Source: Bacteroidales bacterium | GTDB taxonomy: Bacteria > Bacteroidota > Bacteroidia > Bacteroidales > P3 | NCBI GenBank assembly: GCA_017645585.1 | Contig: JAGCOF010000002.1 | Location: 1 to 64,000 of the forward strand | Direction: 5' to 3' | Length of the DNA stretch: 64,000 nt | Part shown: piece after piece, positions 1 to 13,300 of the stretch | Layout: every line of letters begins with the position of its first letter | Position numbering within the stretch: position 1 is the stretch's first letter | The notes under the pieces: model-generated | The model's database searches: none | Told to the model about the DNA's origin: nothing | What the model saw: only the letters and a program-made list of their open reading frames with translations | Translations under genes and position numbers: made by a program

Positions 1-134
1 AAATAATATTAATTCTAATAATACAAATGAAAATATTATTCCACCTAATTTGATTAATAACCAAAATATGAAAGAGGAAGGAAGAAATGAATCTGAAAAT
101 GAAGAAGCTGATGGATATTTTAAAAGGCTTGAAT
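1..134. other. AT-rich foreign segment, probable assembly chimera
   Basis: This stretch does not continue the 16S gene that abuts it at about position 135. On the plus strand, frame 2 is open from base 2 and reads as Asn-, Glu- and Ile-rich low-complexity protein (residues such as NNINSNNTNEN), running on without a stop into the antisense of the 16S fragment. Composition and residue use are unlike anything else in the window and resemble an AT-rich protist or phage. Contigs commonly break and mis-join inside rRNA operons, so an assembly artefact is the simplest reading. A true rearrangement cannot be excluded from sequence alone. Confidence 0.6.
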
Positions 135-448
135 GGGGGGATAAGCCTCTCAGCTCCCCTAGACATCGTCGGCTTGGTGAGCCGTTGCCTCACCAACTAC
201 CTAATGTCACGCATGCCCATCTCGCACCACCGAAGCTTTAGTTGCCAAACCATGCGATTCGACAACACCATGGGATATTAGTGGAAATTTCTCTCCGTTA
301 TCCCCCTGTGCGAGGCAGGTTGCATACGCGTTACGCACCCGTGCGCCGGTCGTCGGCAGCGTATTGCTACGCCCCGTTACCCCTCGACTTGCATGTGTTA
401 AGCCTGCAGCTAGCGGTCATCCTGAGCCAGTATCAAAATCTACATTGT
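135..448 (-). rRNA. rrs: 16S ribosomal RNA, 5' fragment (about 314 nt)
   Basis: The reverse complement contains the conserved 16S start (TTTGATACTGGCTCAGGATG near 417-436), then AACACATGCAAGTCGA, CGGCGCACGGGTGCGTAACG, and the conserved stretch around GAGGCAACGGCTCACCAAG. Aligning by the CTCAG motif puts the mature 5' end near 448. Similarity stops abruptly at about 135, after the run of C that follows GAGAGGCTTAT, where ACATTGG..ACTGAGACACGG would be expected. The variable regions fit Bacteroidales. The gene is therefore truncated at the contig edge. It reads leftward from the promoter at 608-638. Confidence 0.93.
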
Positions 449-607
449 AAGAATTGTTCTTTGTTTACCTTTGACTCGTCTTCGTATCCCCTATCCTATC
501 TTATATAGAATAAGTGACACACGCTATCTCTTTCTTCTCATCCGTTTCAAACAACGCTCGCTTTCTTCTTTAATTATTAACACCCGTTTTTTGGGCGAAA
601 GCGGATG
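449..607 (-). other. rrn leader region
   Basis: About 150 bases of transcribed leader lie between the predicted rrn start site (near 601) and the mature 16S 5' end (near 448). The short plus-strand reading frames here have no recognisable product. I see no tRNA and no convincing protein gene. Confidence 0.6.
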
Positions 608-638
608 CAAAAATACAACCTTTTTCCATTCCCACAAA
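608..638 (-). promoter_or_regulatory. rRNA operon promoter, Bacteroidota consensus
   Basis: On the minus strand TTTG (638-635), 19 bases, then TATTTTTG (615-608). This matches the Bacteroidota primary sigma consensus TTTG-N19-TAnnTTTG exactly and lies about 160 bases upstream of the 16S 5' end. Confidence 0.8.
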
Positions 639-1321
639 ATATTTTTTCAAAAAAATCTGACAGATTTATGATTATCCCTGTATTACAACAAGATACAAAA
701 CAAACTTTTTTTAAGGAAGGTCAACCCAGAGTCCACAAATCGTCATTAATAGGCATAAAAAAGCAGAAAAAGATAACCGAAACAACATGTGTCTATGTTG
801 AAAACACATTATCATATTGTAAATATGTAACTTAAATACAACATCGGTATAGAGTAGTCACATTCAATATTCAAAACAATATTACACTATTTGGAGGGCG
901 TTCACAATAAGTGCTGCATGAGGGACACCCTATTTACTCACGCTCTTACTACAAATATTGAACAAATAAACAAGGATATTTCAGCACCGATTTCCGCAAA
1001 CACGGTTCTGAAAAACAATTAGGTGAGACTCAGGGGAATATTAGGAAGATGATAAGAATAGGAAGTTTTATTTATTATCAACAGATTTTCAACAGTATGT
1101 CGGATTTTTTGAGTACATTTGCAAAATATTATTATCCCGTAATTTAACGGAAACTACTAAAATACAGTATATTTATGCCATTGCAACCGCCCAATACTAT
1201 CCTAAGTCATGCTCTTGAAACAGAGAGGGTGCCCTTAGTCTATTTATTACTCTCCCCCATCCATGCCTCCTGCCCAAGCCTAAACTCCTCTGCAATTCGG
1301 AAACGACCATATTCTGACAAC
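639..1321. other. AT-rich intergenic region and long leader of the giant gene
   Basis: No convincing gene is seen. The frame open from 605 to 835 on the plus strand has no recognisable product. The region separates the leftward rrn operon from the rightward giant gene. If the -7-like element at 1114-1121 is used, the giant gene has a 5' untranslated leader of about 200 bases; I do not recognise a riboswitch in it. Confidence 0.5.
1114..1121 (+). promoter_or_regulatory. possible promoter -7 element for the giant surface-protein gene
   Basis: TACATTTG fits the TAnnTTTG element. No good TTTG is found 19-25 bases upstream, so support is moderate. Confidence 0.4.
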
Positions 1322-4300
1322 ATGACCGGATTGCGAAAAATATTGGGTCGTTTCTTGCTACCAGTATTGCTGGCGGCAGCGTTCTTGTTCCCGTCACCGC
1401 TGTCGGCACAGACATCGACCATGGGCCGTGACTTCTGGGTGGGGTTCCTGCATAATGGAAACTGTGATTATTGGCAAGCGGCAGGCAATACACTGGCACA
1501 AGCTGTGGCACGTAACACATGGTCATTGGTGGCCAATTCGGATGAAGCCGGCACTGTCACAGCTTCGTGCGGCGACTGGAGCACCACAGTCAATCTATTG
1601 CCTGGAGGCAGCGTAGTAATTGATGTGCCATACGAAACCGCAACGACAACATTGGCAAGATGGACACGCCCCTGTTATAGCCGACAGGTCCGTTCGGCTG
1701 GAATACATGTAACCTCCACAGCCAATATCTCTCTATATGCACTCAATTACGTATCAGCCTCATTCGATGCAACAACAGTGCTTCCAACTAACGCATTAGG
1801 ACAGCATTATATTCTCCAAGATTTCAACTACTCAAGTGTTTCATCATATCAACCAGATGTATACGATGGTGCCGAGCTGTGCATCGTAGGTACTGAAAAC
1901 AATACGACTGTTGATATCAAGTTCAATTCGGCAGTTCAGATAGACACCTTCCAATTCTCGACAGCTGCTTATACAGCATTGAACACCAACAACTATAGTG
2001 CAGGGACCCACTTCAGGACTATCACCCTAAACCCAGGGCAGTATTTCCAATTGATTTCCCCCAAACGAGGGTCTTTTACTGGTGCAGAAATAACCTCCGA
2101 CAAGCCTGTGGCTGTGTTTATGGGAAGAAAGCGGTGCACCATCCCTCATGCATGGAAACCCAACAATACAACATCAACATACGGCTATGCCGATCATCTC
2201 TATGAGCAGGCAATACCAACAGACAAGTGGGGGAGAGATTTTCTAATTGTTCCAGACCATCGATCTGGTTCTGGTTACGATTACATTAATATTGTTTCCA
2301 GGGAGAACGACTGTCAAGTGTCGTTCTCGTATATTGATCCGGCACAGGGTTATTCACCATTAACACTCTCGGCTGGACAACATTATCTGGTGAATATGCC
2401 GACAGACCGTACCCCTTTGCGTGTTACTGCCACAAAACCGATATCCGTGTGTTTGTACATGTCAAGTTACACGTTCCGTGGCAACGATGGTGACCCTTCT
2501 TCGGTTATTATTCCTCCAATTGAACAAGCCACCAATTATTCGGTATTCAATGCGTACAATACAGCATCAAGCAATACTCATCGTGCCAATGTGGTGGTTC
2601 CGACTTCGGATGTCTCAGGCATGGAACTTGACTGCTCTGACATATCAGCGCAGTTTACTTCTTTTGGCTCTACAGAATTCAGTTATGCCAATATTTCTCT
2701 CACACCGGGTTCTCATGCTTTAAGTAATACACAAGGTAGGTTCAATGCATGGTTCTATGGCATAGGAGGAGCTGAAAGTTATGCCTACACCGCCGCCATG
2801 TCCATGCATAACCTTACCTACACCCTTGTGGTCGACGGCGACCGAAGCCATCATTGGTGTGACACCATCGGTACATGTCAAGGCAACTCCCACCACTTCA
2901 AGATTGAGACAGAAGGTGATATTGACACACGCTGGTTAGTGGACGGAGTGTTGCAGACCTCTACCGACACCACGCTTGACTACACATTTGGAACTGCAGG
3001 ATACCATGAAGTCAAGGTGCTTCAGCGTGGAGATTGTTTCTCACCTGACTTCTGTGACACACTCCGGATAGTGGTCAATGTAAACCCTGTCTATTCTGAA
3101 ACAGACCCACAGACAGCCTGCGACAGTTACACATGGATTGACGGCAATACTTATACAGAATCCAACAGCACCGCCACGCATACATTAACTACTGCTGCTG
3201 GTTGCGACAGCACTATAACCCTTAACCTGACCATCAACCATAGCAGTGACAGCAGCATCACCGTCTTGGCTTTTGCCAGCGAGTTGCCACTGACGGTGGA
3301 AGGCTCATTATACACGGATTTTGGCTTCTACCCGCAGCATTTCATCAACGCCGTTGGTTGCGACAGTACATTGAATATCTCCATTATCCCGTATCCTGAC
3401 AACGTGGACAGCGCAGAGTGTGTCCTTGATATCGTGGCTAACCCATGGGATGCCCACATTATCAATTATTCTGCTAACAACATTCACAACTATTACTGTC
3501 CAATAGCAGGCGACATAGACGGAGATGGCATTGTGGAAATTATCACTGCCCTAAACACAGGAGACGGATACCTTTCTAACAAGATTCGTATTTTCCGGGG
3601 AACCGATTTACAGGCAATTAGCACTATAAACATCACACAAGAGATGTATAGTGCAGACAGGGGGCCTTATGCCATTGTTCGTTACCCTGACGGCAACGGA
3701 GGATTGCAGGGAGCAATCATCGTACACTGTCACGATAGTAAACTACGTTCATATACCATCAATGGGACCCTTCTGTCAACCTCTAATACCACAACTCCAG
3801 CCTCCTATGGGGCAATTTCAATAGCTGACTTCAACCACGATGGATGGCCTGAAGTCATATTTGGGAATGCCATCTATGACGCTGCCAGTCTTCAGTTGCT
3901 TTGCACAGGCCCGCCAACGGGGAATATGGGCCTGTATGGAAGTGTGTCTATTCCTCATGCTGCCAACGTATTGGGTGACGAAAACCTGGAATTGATCTGT
4001 GGCAACACCATTTATAGTATTACCATCGCAAGTCGTACTGACCCATCACAGAACAGCGTTAGCATAATCAAAACAATTACGCCGCCTACAGGTTACCCGC
4101 AGGATGGATTTACTCTCGCCGCCGACTTCAACCTCGACGGAAGTCTGGACATTATGGTGGTACGGATGTCTAACAACATCAACTATTTCTATGCCTACAC
4201 CCCTCTGACAGAAGAGATTATTTTTTACTATCAAAGGAGTTGTACGGCCGTAGGTTTTCCTATGGTGGGCGACATTGACGGTGACGGGAATCTCGAGTTT

Positions 4301-7300
4301 GTCTTCATTGATAGACAAGATAATGTTGCTAATGCCCGTGTAAATGCTATAAAATACACTCCCGGAATTGGTCTTTCGACTTTGTTTCAAGCAACTCATA
4401 CTGACCGTTCCGGTCAAACCGCAATGACACTGTTTGACTTCAACCAGGACGGTATTATGGAAATCGTATATCGGGACGAAAGCCTGTTACGCATCATCAA
4501 CGGTAGCGGGAAAAGTCACCGTACGGGCAATGATACAATCAGTTTTTATAACCTCTATTCCACAAAAATGATTTGTGGTACTGGTTATGAATATCCAATA
4601 ATAGCCGATATCAATGGAGATGGCGCGGCAGAGGTTATTACCTGTGGACGTACGAGTGGAAATGCATCCACAGCCTTAACGCAGGTGGAACAGGCCACCG
4701 GGCGACTGGTTGTCATTGGAGGCATCCATCCTTGGGCGCCGGCTCGACCAGTCTGGAACCAGTTCGCATACAATGTCACCAATATCAACGAGGACCTAAC
4801 AGTTCCTCAATACCAGTTAGACAACGCCACAGCCTTCACAGACTCCAACGGCAGCGTGCGTCGTCCATATAATAATTTCCTCCAGCAAGCCACCACCCTT
4901 GACCGCTATGGTCGCCCCTTCATGCCTTCCCCCAATGCCATTGCGATATCGGCTACAGGAGCCACCAGCGGTGATGACTTCAATATCACCCTTGATGTAT
5001 CCAACACTGGTGACAACACACTCACCGCCCCCTACGGCATCACATTATATAAGGACAACTACCGTGGAGAAGTGTTGCATACCCATACAGTCACTCAAGC
5101 ATTAGCGCAATCAGACAATCAAACTGTCATCATCACCCTGCCCCGTAGCACCGTCTGCGCCCTCACCACCGTCGACAGCCTCGTCATCGCCGTCAACGAT
5201 GCCGGCGCTGGCATCGCCCAGCACGGAGGGCAGCAACCAGAGTGCGACACGTTGAACAACACCATCAAAATAGCCGTGCCGCACAACAGCACTGTCACTG
5301 ACATGCAGACGGCCTGCGACAGTTTTTTGTGGATTGACGGCAACACTTATACCGATAACAATAGTACAGCCACCCATACATTAACCAACATTGCCGGCTG
5401 CGGCTCCACCGTCACCCTCAACCTCACCGTCAATCATAGCACCGACAGCGCCATCACCTTTCTGTCCTTTGCAAACGAGCTGCCGCTGCCAGTGAATGGT
5501 ACATCATACACAGCCTTCGGCTACTACCAGCAACACCTCACCAATGCCGCCGGCTGTGACAGCACACTTAACATCAGCATTATCCCATCTCTCGACAATG
5601 TAAATACCGCCAACTGCACCGTTTCCCCAGCAACCAACGCCTTCGAGATGGTGGAACTATTCCATACCGCATACGACGAGGTTGCATCAATGTCAACGCC
5701 GTTGGTGGCCGACGTTGACGGTGACGGATTGCCCGAAATAATAGCATGCCGCTATTATAATTCAAGCAACACTAGTTATAATCAGTTTTTTTCTAACGGT
5801 ATCAGTATATATAATGGCCAGAACGGTACACTGAAACACACTTTTACTGTTTCTCGGGATTACAGTCTGTCAGGGCAGGGAATAGCCATTGCCGATGTAG
5901 ATAATGACGGAAAAGCCGAGATATTCATTCTCACGTCTGACCGATATATCCTCTGTTATAGTTATAGTTCCTCTGACAACAACTGGACACAGAAATGGAT
6001 GTCCTCACAGATAGATTTCAATTATCTCCCCACCATTGTTGACCTTATGGCTGACGGAAACAAGCAAGTGGTATGCGGCCCGTGGATTTTCAATGCTCAA
6101 AACGGAGCACTGCTGCTACATGGCACGATGGAATCTGACGGCAAGGGCTTTTTCCAATTAGTCCATCCATCCAACCTTGGATACACACCATATCTTTGTG
6201 CGTTGGGTGACATTGATGGTGACAACCATCAGGAAATATGTGCCGGTCGTGCCGTTTACAAACCCACCCTAACCAACTATAGTGGTACAGCAGGTAATAC
6301 ATGGTCGCTGTTACGTAAAGCCGCATCCAACCCCAATATTGTCAATTACGACGGTGAAACTTTCTTGTTAGACTTTGATGGTGACGGCGACCTCGACATT
6401 TGTGTGGTAGGTACTCCTGCCATTCCTTATTCTGCGACGTCAACACGCTTTGACACCTACGTTTGGGAGGGACAGAACACTTCGGTAGTGGCTAACGCCA
6501 GTTACACAATGGTCACTCGCTATGGTCCCACTATTGCCTATTGTGGCGACCTCGACGGCAACGGGACACCCGAAATAGTATATGCTCTTGACAATACAAA
6601 CGGGAACGCCTCAGAAGGCGGTATGATGGCCTACACCTACGACCCTGCCGTTACGGGCAATATGCGTCTCATGCACCGCCATGTACCTTTCAGCGAAACC
6701 GCAGGATTTACAGTCTTCGACTTTAACCAAGACGGCAGCAATGAGATAGTCTATCAGGGAATCCAAAACCTTTACATAGTCGATGGAACAACACTAAATC
6801 AGCTTTGCACTCCTCTCACTTCATATAATCCTACCCACCGCGAATACCCTATCGTTGCTGATGTCAACGGTGATGGGCATGCAGAAATTGTCCTCGTCAG
6901 AAGTCAATATGATTACTACTATGACTACTATAACTATACAGACTCGCGGAAATATCGTGGTGCCAAAGGATTTGTTTCAATTTACGGTAGTTCCATCCCT
7001 GGTGCATGGAGCTCAGCCCGCAAGGTGTGGAACCAATGGGTGTTCAATGGTCTGAACATCAACGAAGATTTGACGGTGCCACAGCACCCTATAAGCCCTG
7101 CCACGCGTTTTCCCAACGGCACCAAGCCCTATAACAAGTTCCTCGGACAGGTGCCCTATATCAATCGGCATGGTGATATGTTCAACCTTGCGGCAGACGC
7201 TGTTGCCGTATCGGCCTCTGCCGCCATCAGCGGCGATAACTTCACCATCACCATAGAAGTTTCCAACTCCGGTGACAACACACTTACTGCTCCATACGGT

Positions 7301-10300
7301 ATAACAATATACAAAGACAACTACCATAGCGAGGTGCTGCACACGCACACCGTCAATAACGCATTGTCTCAATCAAGCGATCAGACGATCAACATTACCC
7401 TGCCTCGCAGCACCGTTTGCGCCCTCACCACCGTTGATAGCCTCGTTATTGCTATCAACGACACCAACACCGGCATCGCCCAGCACGGAGGGCAGCAACC
7501 TGAGTGCGACACATTGAACAACACCATCAAAATAGCCGTACCACACAACACCATTAGCAACACTACCGCCACCGCCTGCGACAGTTTCACGTGGTATGAC
7601 AACACATATACAACATCGACAACAAGCCCAACCCATGTCTACACTAATGCCAATGGCTGCGACAGCACCATAACACTCAATCTAACAGTTAACCACAGCA
7701 ACACAGGTACTGATGTGCAGACCGCCTGCGACAGTTACACCTGGATTGACGGCAACACCTACACTTCAACCAATAGCACCGCAACATATACACTCACCAA
7801 CACCGCTGGGTGTGACAGCGTGGTGACGCTCAACCTCACAGTCAACTCCTCTGTCACAAGCAACAACGAAGCTGTTGTACACGACACTATAACGGCGCTT
7901 GACCTGCCCTACACCTATCATGGTATTGTCTTCGACACCCCTGTGGAAGATGTGATAGCAAACGCAGTGAACGTTGCAGGATGTGATAGTTTGATACATT
8001 ATTACCTGCATGTCAGGAATGCCGTATGTATCGACACCACCGTGGCTTATGGCTATGAAGACTGCATCCATGCACCGTTATATGGCATGCATGGCGACTA
8101 CCAGCAGCGTGTACAATCGCTCTACCAGCCCTATCTGCTGACACATCTTGTAGGGCGAACAATAGACTCACTCCACTACGACCTTGCATATTCGGCAACC
8201 AGCGCTTGGTGCAACCAAACATGGGTTGTCAGCGTTGGAACATCCACAAGAAACAATCTATATTCTTCATTCGACAATGATGCCGTATTAACAGAGGTGT
8301 ACAGAGGTCCGCTTACAGCAAATGCAAGTCAGGGAATGGGAATAAAGTTGGACACCACCTTCACTTATACTGGAGGCAAACTGCTAATCCAATTTACAAA
8401 CACCTCAACAGTAGGCGGTTATGCATCCACCTTGTTTAACGGTGTCACTCCTGACTATGTCGGTGCCACCCGTTGGGCGACGACATACAATGGTGGCGAT
8501 ATCACGACCCTTTCGGGAACGCGTGAGGACCAATTGCCCATGGTGACGTTCCACTATTGCAGAATTGATACCACATTCCTCAGACCCCCCATTAGCCGAT
8601 TCGGTGACACAACTATAGTTGCTTGCGACAGTCTCCTATGGAACAACAAGATTCTCACCTCCTCCGGTACATATCTTGACACCGTCCGCACCACAGACAA
8701 TCACGACAGCCTTGTAACCCTTCATCTTACGATAAACCATAGCAGTACCTTCAGCACAGAAGGAGCCATCAACTCATACTTCTCAGTAGACTCGACACAT
8801 GTTGTCGAATTCAGCAAAGGTAACCTGCAATACCAGGCCTCGACCAATACCTGGCGTTTTGCTGAGCACCAATATGACATTATCGGAAACAACAACAGGT
8901 ACATATCATCAACATACAGTGACTGGATAGACCTCTTTGGCTGGGGATGTAGCGGGTGGAACAGCGGGGCAAACGCCTATCAACCGTACAGCACCAGCAC
9001 TACAGCCTCCGACTATTACTCTGACGGCGTCAACATCAATAGCCTCACTGATGAGAATGCAGAAGCCGACTGGGCATGGCATAACGCCATATCTAACGGT
9101 GGCAACCAGCCGCATTTATGGCGCACACCCACCCATAGCGAATGGCAATATGTCTTCAACGAGCGCACAACCGTCACAAACCTCCCAACCCCCAATGCGC
9201 GCTTCGCAAAAGCGAAAGTCAACAACATCTACGGCGTTATCCTTTTCCCCGACAAATATACTCATCCTACCGATGTCGCCACTCCTGTGGGCATCAATGC
9301 AACCGATAACACCGGTATGTACGGCAACATTTATAATATGACAGCATGGAACAAGATGGAACAAGCTGGTGCTGTCTTCCTGCCTGTACCAGGATATCGC
9401 AGCGGAACCTCCATCTCCTTACTCAACCAACGCGCGAGCTACTATGCTTCTTCCATCGGTTCCTCCTCTAACTTCGCCGATGGTATTGCTTTCTATTTCC
9501 CAGGAACAATAGATTTGAATGTCGGTCTGTCTCCCTACTGCGGTAATCCCGTTCGACCAATAAAATATCTGACAAAGGTAAAAGACACCATCATCACCGC
9601 CTGCAATAATTACATTTGGCATGGAAGCGATTATCATGTAACGGGCGAATACTTCGACACCCTTACTAATGTGCAAGGGTGCGACAGTATCTTTTCTTTG
9701 AACCTAACCCTTTATCATTCCTACTCAGAAGACTCTACGCTCACCGTATGCGATCATGTTACGTGGTATGGAAACACCGTCACCCAGAGTGGAGATTTTC
9801 CCCACACCATTTACTCCTCACCCCTATATGATTGCGACAGCATTGTCACACTGCATCTTACCGTCAACCACAGCAGTGGCACCCTCGCCGAGGGGGCTTC
9901 CCCTGCTCCTTTCTCTGTGAGCGAAGATGTCGAGGTGTATTTTAGTCCCGGCAACCTACAGTACCGTGCCAGCACCGGACAGTGGCGTTTCGCTGAACAT
10001 CAGTATGATTACATAGGTGGTGGCAATCTTCAGGCCTCATCCTCCTACGACGGATGGATAGACCTCTTCGGATGGGGATGCAGCGGTTGGAGCAATGGTA
10101 GCACTACCTATTACCCATATAACACCAGCACCACATACTCTACCTATTATCAAGGAGACAGCCTCAGGGGGCCGGGCTCCGAAGCCGACTGGGCGTGGCA
10201 TAATGCCATCCAGGGAGGTGGAGATAAAAATCATACTTGGCGAGCTTTGTCGCATGCCGAATGGCTTTATTTGATAAACAACCGCACCACAACGACCAAC

Positions 10301-13300
10301 CTCCCAACACCCAACGCCAGGTACGCCAAGGCTATGGTTAACGGAACCTATGGTGTCATTATTTTCCCTGACACATATACCCATCCCCACGTAATACCAT
10401 CTCCCATAGGTATCAATCAAACAGGCGACTCCGGTTGGAACGGGAATAACTATACGACCTCCCAATGGGATGAAATGGAATCTGCCGGAGCAATCTTTCT
10501 CCCCGCTGCAGGCCGTCGTAACGGATCATCATTAACCAATGTCAATGAACAGGGGAGATACTGGACTACCGATAGAAATAGTAATACAGGTAAGTTCATT
10601 TACTTTACCAGTACTTCGTTCAGGCTTAACGACGGAATAAGCGTCTTCAACGGGCAGTCCGTAAGACCTGTCACTACGCGCATCAAATACATTGACACAA
10701 CCATTGATGCCTGCAACAGCTATCAATTTGGCACGAATATCTACACATCGTCAGGTGTTTATACAGACTCTCTGCAAAACGCTGTCGGATGCGACAGCAT
10801 TATCAGACTAAACCTCATAGTCAACCTCCCCACCCACGCCTCCGAGACACTGACTGCTTGCGACTCTCTGATATGGAATAACACCAAGTATACAACCAGT
10901 GGTAACTACACTTATGCACACACCGATGTCAATGGATGTACTCAGGTAGATACCCTGCACCTCACCATTAATCACAGCAACAGGGGCGATACCACGGTGA
11001 CTGCTTGCGACAATTTCACCTGGTATGGAAATACGTATACATCATCAACAAATCCGACTCATATTTACACCAACGCTGCCGGATGTGACAGCACGGTCAC
11101 ACTTATTCTAACCATTAATCATAGCAACACAGGAACAGAAGTAGTGACTACTTGCGACTCCTACACTTGGCACGAAAATACCTATACCTCCTCCAACAGC
11201 ACAGATACCTTCACCGAAACCAACGCTTCTGGCTGTGACAGCACTGTGACTCTCAACCTCACCGTCAACTACAGCAACACCGGCGTTGAAAACATCACGG
11301 CCTGCGACATCTACACCTGGCACGGAACCGCCTATACCACATCCAACAGCACAGCCACCTTTACCGAGACCAACGCAACCAATTGCGACAGTATTGTAAC
11401 ACTTAACCTCACCGTCAACTACAGCAACACCGGCACCGACATACAGAGCGCCTGTGACTCATACACTTGGATTGATGGCCAGACATACACAGCCAGCAAT
11501 AACACAGCACTATATACACTAACCAACGCTGACAACTGCGATAGCATAGTCTCACTCAACCTGACCGTCAACTATAGCAATAATGGCACTGATAACCAAA
11601 CGGCCTGCGACAGCTACACTTGGCATGGTATAACTTATTCCTCTGACAATAATACAGCCACCTTCACCGAGACCAACGTCTACGGTTGCGACAGTACGGT
11701 TTCACTTAACTTGACCATCAACCACAATAACACAGGTACTGATGTACAGATAGTTTGCGACACCTATACCTGGATTGACGGACAAACATATACCTCCAGC
11801 AACAACACAGTTCAATACACGCTGACCAATGCCAACAACTGCGACAGCGTGGTGACACTCAACCTCGCCGTCAATTACAGTAATGCAGGCACAGATATAC
11901 AAACCGCATGCGACAGTTACACTTGGATTGATGGCAACACCTACACCGAAAGCAATACTACCGCGACTCAAACCCTCACCAACGTTGTCGGATGTGATAG
12001 CACGATAACCCTCAATCTCACCATTAACCACAACAACACCGGCACCGAAACTGTTACCGCATGCGACAGTTACACATGGCACGGTACGGAATACACCGCC
12101 TCGAACAGCACCGCCACCTATACGGAGACCAACGTCGCTGGGTGCGACTCGGTAGTGACGCTGAACCTGACGGTGAACCACAGCAACACCGGCACAGAAA
12201 CTGTCACCGCCTGCGACAGTTACACATGGCACGGTACGGAATACACCGCCTCGAACAGCACCGCCACTTATACGGAGACCAACGCCGCAGGGTGCGACTC
12301 GGTAGTGACGCTGAACCTCACCGTCAATTACAGCAACACGGGGACAGATGTACAAACCGCTTGTGACAGCTACACCTGGCATGGAACAACTTACACCGCT
12401 TCCAACAACACAGATACCTTTACTGAAACCAATCTCAATAGTTGCGACAGCACAGTAACGCTCAACCTTACCATCAACTACAGCAACACGGGTATCGAGA
12501 CCGTAACCGCCTGCAACAGTTATGTTTGGCACAGTACCGAATACACAGAAAGCACCTCTACTCCGACTTTCACCAGTACCAACGTGGCCGGCTGTGACTC
12601 TATCACCACGCTGAACCTCACCATAAACCACTGTTCCACCACGACTCTCACCACCTGTGACTCCTACGTATGGAACGGAACAACTTATACTGAAAGCGGC
12701 ACCTATACTGCAGAAAACGACACATTGATTCTCACCGTCAACCACAGCAATACCGGCGTTGCAAACATCACCGCTTGCGACACCTACACCTGGCACGGAA
12801 CCACCTATACCACATCCGACAACACTGCCACCTTCACCGAAACCAACACTGCTGGCTGCGATAGTGTAATAACCCTAAACCTCACCATCAACTACAGCAA
12901 CACCAGCGTTGAAAACATCACGGCCTGCGACAGCTACACCTGGCACGGAACCGCCTATACCATATCCAACAACACAGACACCTATACCGAGACCAACGCC
13001 TCCGGTTGTGACAGTGTGGTAACACTCAACCTCACTATCAACTACAGTAACACCGGCACAGATGCGCAAACCGCCTGCGACAGTTACTCATGGCATGGGA
13101 CAACCTATTCCTCTAACAACAATACTGCCACTTATACCGAAACCAATACTGTCGGCTGCGATAGTGTGGTAACATTAAACCTCACAATCAATTATAGCAA
13201 CACCGGCACAGAAACTGTTACCGCATGTGACAGTTACGCATGGCATGGGGCAACTTATACTACCTCCAACAACACAGACACCTTTACTGAGACCAACACC

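Noticed and set aside
605..835. Short plus-strand frames at the left end (50-835)
   Set aside because: They lie in the antisense of 16S rRNA or in its AT-rich leader and encode no recognisable product.
1175..1321. Longer start for the giant gene at 1175
   Set aside because: The extra 49 residues would put a polar segment before a clear signal peptide, which would block export; ATG 1322 is better.
11702..12796. Minus-strand open frames across the tandem repeat array (also 15890-17122)
   Set aside because: They mirror the repeat of the giant gene. The product is Gly/Val/Cys repeats produced by antisense reading, with no start signal or domain.
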